Shown here: positions 34,332 to 44,638 of the stretch, piece after piece
Numbering within the stretch: position 1 is the first letter of the stretch
How the letters are laid out: every line of letters starts with the position of its first letter
Source of the DNA: Trichoderma breve
Taxonomy: Eukaryota > Ascomycota > Sordariomycetes > Hypocreales > Hypocreaceae
Reading direction: 5' to 3'
Assembly: GCF_028502605.1 (NCBI RefSeq)
Contig: NC_079236.1
Span: 186,001-250,000, forward strand
Length of the DNA stretch: 64,000 nt
Made by a program: the position numbers and the translations under genes
Notes under the pieces: generated by a model
What the model saw: only the letters and a program-made list of their open reading frames with translations
Told to the model about the DNA's origin: nothing
Database searches by the model: none

Positions 34332-37300
34332 CTAAACAAAGGAGCTCTTGATGAACGCCGCCACACGTTCGGTGTTCTTACCCTTGTGTAACATGGTAAA
34401 GTGGTTTGCATCCTGTATACGTTTGATGTTGAGGTTCCTCTCTCCTAGCAAAACATCCCAATTGTTACCTCCAAAGTTGGTTCGCTGCTCAAGCAACCAC
34501 CGCATTTCTCGGGGATCATCATCTCTATACTCTGGGCGTTCAGTAGTATTCTTGCACACACCATCTTCAGCCCAGAGAATAAATGTCTTCGGCGCCGGCG
34601 CTTTACCATCGACTGCTTTATCCCAGGGGACTGGCTTCCAATCATCAAGAGCATCGATAAACGCGAGGAAATGCGCAAGAAGCCAATCCGGTGCTTTGCC
34701 GGAACCAAAAAGTCCCAGGCCGTTGATGAAATCGAACAACCGTGCGGGTAGCTTCTCTAGACCAATAGGGTTGGGAGAGTCGAGGAGGATAAGACGCTGG
34801 ACGGTTTCACCTTCGCGAGTGAATTGAATTGCCGCTTCATAGGCGCAAATGCCTCCTGCGGACCATCCACCTACATTGTATGGCCCATGAGGTACTCTGC
34901 GTCTAACCTCTTGGACGTACAGCGATGCAAGGCCCTTGAGACCAAACTGAACCAGTTTCTCGGCATCTTTGAGCCATGGGCAGTTGAGACCATACACACA
35001 GACGTCCTTGCCGATTGCGTCAATGGGTCCATATGAAGTTGCGGAACCAGAACCGTCTGGGAAGAGGAACAGCGTATAGGTCGCAGTCTTGGGGCTGCCC
35101 TGTAGGAGGGTTGAAGTTGCGCGATACTTCTGCAACTCTGCAGACATCTTTGGCGCTACTTCTTGCACCACTTGCGCGACTTCTTGCACAATTTCTTGTT
35201 CGAGCTCTTGTTGGAAGAGGTACTGGAAAGATTCAAAAGTGGGATGAGAGATGAAAAAGTCATCCTCCAACTCGAGTTCCAACTCTTCACGGAGACGGCC
35301 GAGTACAGTCAGTGACATTAGAGAATCCATGCCCAACTCACCCAGATCGGCGCCATTCATGATCTCGCTCGCAGACACTCCAATCTCCTCAGCTAAGATA
35401 GCCGCCATATCTTTGCCCATACTGGTAGACATAGACTCTCGCTGACTTCGAGCTGGAGGGGTAGTCGCATTGCTAACTGACCCAAAAGGCTCACTGGTGG
35501 GGGACATGGTGTCAAATACACTTGACTGTTCAGAAGACTCATCCGATGAGGACGTGTTGAAGCCAAGATGAGCAGCAAAATCTGCGAGTGTTGGGCAGGT
35601 TTCGAAGACGGACGAGGGAACATCTATATCAAGTTCCTCGCGGAGTCGACCAGAAATGTTGAGAGAAAGAAGTGAGTCAACCCCATAATCTGTAAAGTCA
35701 AGATCATCTTGAACGCTGGCCAGAGGAATACCAATCTCCTCGGCCACGATCTTGCGAACAGCCTGCATAGGGTCCCTTGCAGCAGAAGCCGACTTCAAAG
35801 CTGCATCGAGCTTCATGGGCTCAATTTGGCGATTGCCAGCAACGCGGCTCAGAGGTTCCGCAATTGCTGCTGTCTTAGGCACCTCTTTAACAGCAGCAGT
35901 GGTCAGACGCGTAGTGCCTTGAGGCTCGTTTGCAGACTTTGGCGGCGGCATCGCGCTGTCGAGCACCTTTCGGGAAATACCTTGGAACTACGCAAGTTAG
36001 TTATGGAAGATCAAACGTTTAGTTAGTGAGTGAAGATCAGCTTACCTTGATATTACCGCAGACACCAACGATGCCTTCATCGTCGAAGATGTAAACATCT
36101 CCGGCATAAATGGTGCCTTCATAAGGCCGCATCCTGACGTAAGTACGATACGTCTTGTCCTTGTGAAATTTTCTCACGGTTCTGAAAGTATCCCAGCCAT
36201 GGTTGATATACACTTGGTCCTTGGGGGTCTTGGAATGTCCGTTCATCAAGAATCCGGCAAGGTGACCGCAGCAGTCTACCCACATGGGGTTGCAGCGGAA
36301 GTTGCCCTCATCAACTTGGAACCGAACCAGAGCGGTCGCTTCAAAGTCGTCGGCATTGATGATGGCTTCCTGCATTCCTTTATAAGCATTGCTGTAATCG
36401 ACCAAGCTGGAAAAGAGCTTGTAAATGACACCAGAAGAGAGGCGGCTGTTGAGACCTGCATCAGCCTTCTCTTTGAGCCAATCGATGCTTCTCTCCACAT
36501 AGTATTGAGGGCTCTCCCAATTCTGAAGCCAGACCTTGGGTTGACCAAAGTAGAGTGTGCTTTTAGCATGGTCGACAGTCTTGCTTCCCTTAGCATTGAC
36601 ACTATAAATAGACATGATTGCAGTATCGCTACCATTCATGTCGTGCTTGATGTCAATCCTGAGGAGCATTTGAGGGCCTTCTTTGTGAACCAGAGGCTTA
36701 TTGATGACCATCTTCTGGACATCTACCGCGTAATCCTTGAGATCCATGCGATATTTCTCGAGGACATACATGCCCAATGTGACTCCGAAATCTGTGTACA
36801 ATGACTGTGCGGAATTATTAGATGGGAACTTTAAAAAACCATTAGAGAAAACTTACCGATGAGCAAACGCGATTGCCATTAACAACGTGACCATATACCA
36901 CTTCGTGTAACTGCTCGCTCGTGAATTCACACTCCGCGGTAATGGTAAGCTTTCCATTGTCAACACCTTCACTGACAATTCGATGCACTGAAGCAGTTGA
37001 GAAAGTGGATGTGGGTGCTGGCAATGGAGCAGCCTCAATTTGAAGAGGAGGATCGCCTCTTGTGAGTAGCCAATCATACACGTACTCAATCCAGTATCTC
37101 TTGTTATCCCAGCTGTAAGCGGGCAGTCGCAGGACTTCTTTGCAGGCTTCAAAGTCATGGTGGAATTCATCCCATGCGATGGATAACCCTTGACCATACA
37201 AAGTTGAGAGAGTTGAAGAGAGAGTCTGCCACCCATCTTTGTTGCGCATCAAAGATGGGACAGCAATGATTTCCTGCCCCAAATTGGCTTTCATCATAGC

Positions 37301-40300
37301 TGCACACACTGTGTGCGGGCCGAGCTCGATCCAGACTGTCTTATCGGAGACTAAGCCATCATCTCTGGCAGACTGCAGAACATCTCGGAAGTTCACGGCC
37401 TCCCTACAGTGGCGGCTGATGTGCTTGGCATCAAAGAAAGGTGTCTCACCAACAAGGGAGGTCTTGGCTAAGAGAGGACAGCCGATTGGTACTCTTGCAG
37501 GGTGGAATGTAACGTGAGAGGCAATTTTTTCAAGCTCCTCTAGTACAGGGTCAACCTGAGCTGAATGGAACGCGAACGGAACATTGACCTTTGTCGCTTT
37601 GACGCCATCAGCCGCAAGCTTCTGAGAGAGGCTTTCGATGTCATCGACCCGGCCACTGACAACAGTATCTTGAGGGCCGTTAACGCAGGCGATGTCATAG
37701 ATACTTGCGTCTAGGTATGCCTGAACCTGATCGACGCTGCTTCGAATTGCCAGCATAGCGTGGCTTCCCTTGGTGCATTTGGCTTGAAGGAGGCGAGCCC
37801 TCATACCGACCACGTAGATTGTATCACTTGCCGTGAGAACACCAGCGGCTTTCAATGCGGCGTAGTGGCCTAGACTATGGCCGAGCACGTAGGTTGGCTT
37901 CATACCCAATGATTCCCAGAGGCTTGCAAGTGCCATCTGAACACAAGTGGTACCGAGTTGGACAACCAGTGGCTCAAGGTCATCAATATCGACAGAGCCA
38001 TCGATCAGTGGCATAATTGATGGCAACCCATGTCGCTGTGCCAACATGTCGTAGGAGTTGATCTCATCACGGAAGGTCGCAAACTGGAGCAAATGCTGGC
38101 CCATGGCGCTATACTGCGACCCTTGACCGCTGAAGACAAAGGCGACGGGTGCTTCCGGGGAGCGTTTGTAACTGTCCTTCTTCACCTCATCATTCAAAGC
38201 GTCTAGGAGCTGCTCACAGCTTGCAGCGGTGATTGCAACACGGAAAGGATGATGCATACGCCGAGCTGTAGTTGTATAGGCAAGCTTGCTCAGGAAGCCT
38301 TCTGTGGACATATTCTGCTGCACATAGGCTCTCATCTTCTGGATATTTCCTTTAAGAGATGGAATAGATTTGGCAGATATCGTCACCACATGGGCAGTTC
38401 GAGGATCTTGCAGTGAGCTCCTGGTGAGTTCTGGATAGTCCTCCAGAATTAGTGCAGTGTTGCCGCCAGCAGCAGAAAAGTTGTTGACAAAGGTGCGGCG
38501 AATATTGTTAAACTCCGCTCGTCTCTTCCACTCCGTGGGCTTGAAAGCAATATGGACGTTGCGTTCCTTCAAATCAGTCGGAAACTTGTGATTGATCTTG
38601 CCCTTGATTCCACAATGCGGTGGAATCATGTTCTTCTCCATCATCATCAGAACCTTGATCAGTGCTGTCACACCAGATGCAGATTCAGAGTGGCCGACGT
38701 TTGCCTTTGTTGAGCCCAAGTGAAGGCTCTCATGCGGCAGTCGCTTTGTCGATGGAGCAAAGCAGCTAAGAACAGAGGACATCTCAGTTGCATCACCGGC
38801 TTGGGTTCCGGTGCCATGCATTTCGATGTAGCTGACTTCATGAGGATGGACGCCAGTCTCACTCAGTAGCTTAGAGAAAATCTCCTCTTGAGCGCCGCAG
38901 TGTGGTCTGGTAATTGACACAGATTCGGCAGAGTGATTGGTAAGAGCGCCGAGAATGACTCCTAGGATAGGATCATGGTCTGCAATTGCATCATCCAGCC
39001 TCTTGAGAACGACAGTACCGACGGCGTCTGCTCGGCAGTAACCGTCGGCTGCATCGTCAAAGGTGTTGCAGTTACCTGTCGTTGAGAGGAAATGCCCGCG
39101 ATCCAGCCCTGCAAAGCTGTCGGGGTTTGACATGACATTTGTGCCACCTGCAATGGCCATATCGCATTCATTGCGCCAGATAGAGTTGCAAGCTAAGTGA
39201 ATAGCTGCAAGACTGGATGAGCATGCAGTGTCGACACTGACTGATGGGCCGCAATACTTGAAGAAATAATTTATCTTTCCTGGTGTAAAGGCTCGATTCC
39301 CACCTGGGATGAAATAAGTATCGACATTCTGGCCACAGCTAACTTCTCTGTAGTCGTCACTGGTCATGCCGTAGAAAACTCCAACACGGTCTCGTTGAGT
39401 CGATGGTGTTCTATCAGCAACGACACCTGCCATCTCAAGAGCCTCGTACGCCGTTGCTAAAGCTAAGCGCTGTCCAGGGTCGGACTGTTCTGCCTCTTTG
39501 GGAGAGATGTTGAAGAACTTTGCATCAAACAAGCCCGGCTCGTTGATCCAGCATCCATGGTTGATCTTGCTTGTGTTCTTCTTTTTCCCAGTGGGATCAT
39601 AGTATAGCTCTCCGTTGTATCTGTCTGGTGGTACAGGCCGATGAACGTCAAGCCCTTGATAAAGAAGGTCCCAGAACGATTCAATATCTGCAGATTCTGG
39701 GAATCTTCCAGACATGCCGATGATGGCAATCTTAGACTCGCTGTGTTTAGCAGAGTTTCGGGCAGTGGGCTCAGGGCCTGCCGCGATGGCTTCCATGATA
39801 CTGTCAACTACCACGACTCTTTTCGACACCACAGGTTCAAATGACGTTTTGAGACTCTGGCAAAAGGTGGTTGAGATTTGAAACAAGGCGCATTGGCTCA
39901 TTGAGCCTGTTGTCTCAAGCACTTGCTGTATGTTTCCAGCTGTCTCTCCCAGATCCAGCGGGAGGATGAGAATACCCTCAACAGCATGGTAGAGCAAGTT
40001 CTTGAATTTCTTCTCGCTGAGAGACTTGCGACTGAAAGAGCTGGAAATGAATGATATTTTGCCAGATAAGTCGCTGACCGATCCAACACCTTGAAGAATG
40101 TGTTCAACATCCTCGACGGTGAAAATGTGCGGTGCGTGAAACGGTGCATGCACAGCGATGGGGGAAAACTTCAATGTCTCTCCAAATTGCGAAGTCTTTA
40201 GGAAGTCCTGCACAATTGCCGGTGGACCACTGACAGTCCAAGAGTTTTGGCCCTTGGCGCTGACATAGGGCGAGGAGAGTGGTGGAATGTTCTGTTTACT

Positions 40301-41046
40301 CGCATTTAGTACATATTGGCCACCTTATTAACACCACGGTATTAACTCACGGCTTTCTCTCTGTAGGACGCAATGGCCTTTTTAGCTAGTTCCAGCGGAA
40401 ATTGTGACTCCGAAACAACGTATGACCAAGACGAGGTACTACCAGACTCCGGACGTCCGAACAAGGCTGCCGTTCGGGCAACTAAGAGGCCAACTCTAAG
40501 CGACACCCGAACGGCGTCGACACCTGTTTGCACTAGCTCGCTGAGAGACTTTGACGAAGAAATCGCGGCTGCGGTTAATGCTCCGATGCATAATCCAGAG
40601 ACGTAGCTATTCGAACCGGTTGGATACGCGTGTTGGCCATCTCCAAAGTAGCTACGCGTTGTAAGCAGTCTGGCCGCACTAGCATCAACAAAGAGAGCGT
40701 CTTACTTGATAAAGCAACAGATCTGGTAAATAGTTGCCAAAGTGCTTTCAAATGCTGCGTTCTTCTCTTTCTTGATCCCTCGAGCTACAAGATTCTGTAT
40801 GCTGGAAAAAGCAGGAAACGATTGACGCTCCGCAGCGGTAAGCTGAGCTATTTCATGTCTGAGGATGTAGTTGGCTTGCTCAATGAAAGACGTCAAGTAA
40901 GGGTTGTTCTTCTTCAGAAGAAGCAGCTGTAAGTTCGACAAGCTGCAGCTACTCTGATCTCCAAACACGAATACCTGAACAGCGTCAGTGCTGGTGCTTG
41001 GTCCGCTCATGGTCATGCTCTCCATGGCGGAAGTTGAATCTAACAT
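34332..41046 (-). CDS. Non-reducing polyketide synthase (SAT-KS-AT-PT-ACP-ACP-TE)
   Basis: Iterative non-reducing type I PKS building an aromatic polyketide from acetyl/malonyl units, conidial-pigment/naphthopyrone type. Five exons: 41046-40706, 40651-40351, 40291-36857, 36804-36046 and 35987-34332, 2163 aa, all phases consistent. Seen: SAT with VFVFGDQS near the N terminus and active Cys135 in SGLCIG; KS from about 400 with VDTACSSS (Cys571), His706 in EMHGTGT and His748 in NVGHSE; AT with FSGQGSQYSAMG and GHSLG (Ser1020); PT with His1349 (GHVVNG) and Asp1536 (WVDCCGH); ACP1 Ser1717 (GVDSLLSL), ACP2 Ser1834 (GMDSLMSL); TE with GGWSAGG (Ser1988) and a late DANHF His. The usual Pro of the PT motif HxxxGxxxxP is Ser1358 here. 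Trichoderma pks4 and Fusarium PKS12 share this architecture. An EthD dehydratase and a multicopper oxidase follow within 6 kb. Confidence 0.96.
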
Positions 41047-42467
41047 CACGTCCGTCCGAAGAGCATAAGCCTAGCAGAAGAATGAAAACAGAGGGATTAA
41101 TCAGCTGTTTTTAATTTTCCTTCCGACGTATGACTTAAGTACTACGAAGGGGTAACACAATGTCTTTGTCACACATGATAATGTTTCCGAAGTGACCTCA
41201 TAGAGCTATCATAAAAGGTAGCCACGACCGTTTTCAGAATCAGGAAGTAGAAGAGCCGAGAGCTCGAAAGTTTATTATCGAGAACGGGTTTAGTACACGG
41301 GCTGGCATAGCGAATCACATCCAAATCTCAAGTCCTCAAGGCTAATATTGTTGAGGGACGTGCTCGATCGATGGGGATCGAAGCGATGGGGATCACGTCG
41401 TATCTCCATGTCAAGAGTAGACTAAACTCTTTGATGTTAGTGCTGGGCAAAGGAATATTGAGGTAAGACATGCCATCAGGTGGTATAAGGAAATATGGGC
41501 CACAGAACATTTCCGATGAAGAAGAGAATGTGGCTCAGAGACAGTAAGTCCAAGTACTTGGATGGTATGAGAAATCCCTGTCTAGAAGAGTCTCTCAATA
41601 AGTATGAAGTACATAGAGAAACTGATATTAGCCCCAATAGAGGTGAGACCGATCTTTAGGCCGATAAACTTTCCCCTGGCCAAAAGCAGCTCCTGCAAGA
41701 ATCGCCGATTCATTCTAGGCTAGGGCTGAAGCTAGTCTGTATCACCGGCCAACGACAGACATTCCGAGGCCCATCGGAGTGCCCCCTTGCATACTTGGAT
41801 GCAACCAGCCGATCCATCGCGTACTGTACGATGGCTGCTCGGATTCCAGCTGACATGTTGCATGCATACACGCCTATTGTCTAGGATTGTGAGATAATTC
41901 CGGAAACATGGTAAATTGCTATATGCTGGTTCAAGGAGTCACGCCTTGACAATTTGTAATACGCACTTTCATCCGGAGCTGAAGGCTCCAATATTGATTC
42001 AGCTATATATAGGCTCTTGGTATGGATTTCATTTTCGTGAATCCTGTGATCGTAGTACAGATACAAATTGCTCCCTTGGCATTCTCACTGATAGGACAAA
42101 GAATGTCCTTTTGCACTCCCTTCTTTTCCCAAGCCTCGTGCCAGAAATACGAGATAACCGTCAGCTGACAACATACGGAGCATACACGAAGCAAAGATTC
42201 TGTGCCGACACATCTCACCGATTATACCATGACATAATTTCGGAGAAGGCATTTTGGATTATGATTCGGTTAGTCGGGATATTCCGTATCTTTGAATAAA
42301 CGGGCATGAATAGAGGCGAGTGGCTCAAAGACACGTTCAATTTACCGTACAACCTTGCATTATTGAAGTCACGGGTAGGGTAAGTATCGTTGCGAGTACG
42401 GAGTAGAAGGATCCAACAATAGATTAAAAAGATAACGACATGGCATCCTTCATCCCATATCTGATAC
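41047..42467. other. Intergenic region within the pigment cluster
   Basis: 1.4 kb: PKS promoter and 3' flank of the EthD gene. ORFs up to 127 aa (41916-42299, +) have no recognisable motif and no splice-compatible extension. No regulator gene is present here. Confidence 0.5.
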
Positions 42468-43036
42468 TCATTTAGCTACAAGCTGCCCATCGTTCAAAAA
42501 CTCCTCAAAGTATCCGATAGTCATCCTAATAGTGCAACCATTGTCAGCACCCGCTTCATACTCTCGATAGATATCGGATTTACTCAAAGGGGAAACTCAC
42601 GTCGACCTCGAAGTGTCAGCAAAATTCTTGTGGTCGGGGGCCACTTTCTCCAGGAAGCGTGGATCAGCCTTCATCCTCAGGAAGTCCTCCATGCGTCGAA
42701 ATACGAATTGCACAACGCAATCATACTCGGACAGCTTCGAGAACTCAGGATCATATAACTGGAAGAGCAATGGCCGAGTTTTACTATCGTTATGGGTCTA
42801 CTACAGTATGAGCACTGGTGCTGAGTGACAATGGCCGGAAAATAACGGCTTACCATATTGTATCGAACGATGCCATATTCTTCCATGAGCCCGCTTACCA
42901 AGGGAGCATGTATCTTAGTCATGTACTCTCGGTAAGCTTCTTCGCTCAAACCCGGCTTGCGGAAGCCCGTGATGGTAAGACACAGCAGCTGCTGTGATTT
43001 AGAAGGAAGCGAGTCCGAGGTAGCCGTAGGAGTCAT
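42468..43036 (-). CDS. EthD-domain dehydratase (TpcK/AurZ family)
   Basis: Small cytosolic enzyme of the EthD-fold TpcK family, whose characterised members dehydrate polyketide intermediates such as YWA1 to nor-rubrofusarin. Three exons: 43036-42854, 42797-42601 and 42525-42468, 145 aa, typical length. Seen: LTITGFRKPGLSEEAYREYM with KIHAPLVSGLM (substrate-pocket His), IVRYNM|THNDSKTRP across the first intron, YDCVVQFVFRRMEDFLRM, FLEKVAPDHKNFAD and terminal TIGYFEEFL. The first intron ends in two tandem AGs; the second is needed to keep the frame. Same strand as the upstream-placed PKS, 1.4 kb away. A TATATAT at 43176-43182 lies 140 bp before the start. Confidence 0.9.
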
Positions 43037-43175
43037 CTTGTTCAGCTGCTCACAGCGAAGTGCAAACGGGCTATGTCGACGACGTAATTAATATCTCGTA
43101 ATAAACTAGAGGTGTATCTTAGATAAAGCTGAAAAGGATTTCGGAGAGGAGAGAGGGGTTGCAAGCGTAACATCA

Positions 43176-43182
43176 TATATAT
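43176..43182 (-). promoter_or_regulatory. TATA box of EthD gene
   Basis: TATATAT 140 bp upstream of the EthD ATG on the minus strand. Confidence 0.45.
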
Positions 43183-43239
43183 CAGTTTCAGCAGGCATGC
43201 TGTGTAACTCGTGCGATGCAACCCTTCATTTACAAAAAC

Positions 43240-43395
43240 CACGTATGCGTGCATCGAAAGACATTGCTGCATTCGTCGGGAGCGCATCTGCATTCATCAA
43301 ACGCAACCATTCATGCATCTAAAAAGGATTCTGCATTTATCGAAACCAAACTGCATTCATTAACAAGAGTTCTGCATCTACCGGAAGCATTTGCT
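43240..43395 (+). repeat. Degenerate TGCATTCATC-type repeats
   Basis: Five to six copies of a loose unit around GCATTCATCGAAA, spaced about 25-32 bp (for instance at TGCATTCGTCGG, TGCATTCATCAAA, TGCATTTATCGAAA, TGCATTCATTAAC, TGCATCTACCGG). Decayed tandem array in the promoter interval of the pigment cluster. Confidence 0.6.
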
Positions 43396-44041
43396 GAATG
43401 GTTGTTTGTTTGTTGGGAGGAATGTAGTTCTGTTAGTGTTTTTCGGTGTAAATAACACGGCTTTGACACGGCCTGACAACGGCTTGACATCTGCCATCTG
43501 CCGCTGCCATTAGCGGGTAGATCAACACGGGCCGGTGCCTTAATGGGATTAAGTCCGTACTGACGTGGAAACTTTAATGTTTACATCGGGAAATTAGAAA
43601 ACTTTAAAAGATACACACATTGTTATCACAATGGTTTTATCTACTGTTATATCACGAAATAAAATTACAAAGTAACGTTACACTATACCCTGAGAGCATA
43701 GCTTGTAAAGTCAAACAGAATCAACAAGAAAAAAATTATTTTGTAGCGCATCCCCAATATTCTCAAGAAAACTTTGACAAATAAACTTCTTTCAAAGGGG
43801 GAAAAAAAACCTCAACTCCAATCAATTTGATTAGATGGAGTAAATTTTCATTGGTCAAAGTCATTTTTCTGAAGACAAACAAAATTACTCAATAAGGTTC
43901 TTTCACATTTAAGGTTATTTTATTAAAACAATGAAGAGCTAACAACCAACACCAAATCTGTCAAGTAAAATCACTTTTTGTATTTCAGTTCCTGAGGTTT
44001 TACAATTTTCCTCCTTGATTAACCAGTGCTAAGCTGATTTT

Positions 44042-44063
44042 CCTCTGATTCACAAATCAGAGG
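44042..44063. repeat. Perfect short hairpin
   Basis: CCTCTGATT and AATCAGAGG flank a 4-nt CACA loop, followed by a T run (CTTTTAC). It closes the AT-rich island. Confidence 0.7.
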
Positions 44064-44440
44064 CTTTTACACAAGTGTGTAATTATGTCTCAAATACTGC
44101 CGACTTACCTCGGCCGATATTCCTTGGCACTTCCCAATGCGGAATCCTCACATTCCAACACGATTCAAGGGACAAGACACGGAAAACACGGCCAAGGACG
44201 CTGCTTTCAATCTTCCGTTCCCTTGGTCACTCTGGAGATTCCCCCAATAAATTCCATATACGTACTAGCAGGAAGCAGCTGAAGCCAATCATCGGACTAT
44301 TTGAATACGATCGAGATGATCGACATGCTCGGCAGCAAAAGCAGCCGTGAAAGGCACCGAGAGCATTCGTTTGTACGACCTGAAGTCGACGAAAGCGTCG
44401 CCATGCCAAGATTTTCTCTTAACTGCCTATTCGTTTTTGT

Positions 44441-44480
44441 CTTTTCGGCACTATTTCTGCCCTTTTCGGCACTATTCCTG
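44441..44480 (+). repeat. Two copies of a 21-bp unit upstream of oxidase gene
   Basis: CTTTTCGGCACTATTTCTG at 44441 and CTTTTCGGCACTATTCCTG at 44462 differ at one base. They sit about 50-90 bp before the TATA element, a position where duplicated activator sites are common. Confidence 0.75.
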
Positions 44481-44532
44481 TTCTCAAATTTCGCGTGCTG
44501 TTTGTCTCTTCCCACGATTGCCCGATTTGCGA

Positions 44533-44538
44533 TATAAG
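44533..44538 (+). promoter_or_regulatory. TATA box of multicopper oxidase gene
   Basis: TATAAG 106 bp upstream of the ATG at 44639. Confidence 0.5.
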
Positions 44539-44638
44539 AACGAGGTTCCAGTAGGTATCTCTACAATCATCTGTCTCAAGCAAATGATTTTCAGCCCCCT
44601 TGATTGAGACATTGTTTCCAAAAATACTGTCATTCACG

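Larger units (their letters stand above)
43037..44638. other. Divergent intergenic region with repeats and AT-rich island
   Basis: 1.6 kb between the divergent EthD and oxidase genes. In order: TATA of the EthD gene (43176), degenerate TGCATTCATC repeats (43240-43395), an AT-rich island of roughly 500 bp (43560-44060) ending in a strong hairpin, a two-copy 21-bp repeat (44441-44480) and the oxidase TATA (44533). No gene supported. Confidence 0.5.

Noticed and set aside
41916..42299. 127-aa ORF on + between PKS and EthD genes, considered as a cluster regulator
   Set aside because: No Zn2Cys6 or other DNA-binding motif and no splice-compatible extension.
43240..43395. CRISPR-like array impression from repeated TGCATTCATC units
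   Set aside because: Repeats are degenerate, spacing is irregular and the context is a fungal nuclear genome.
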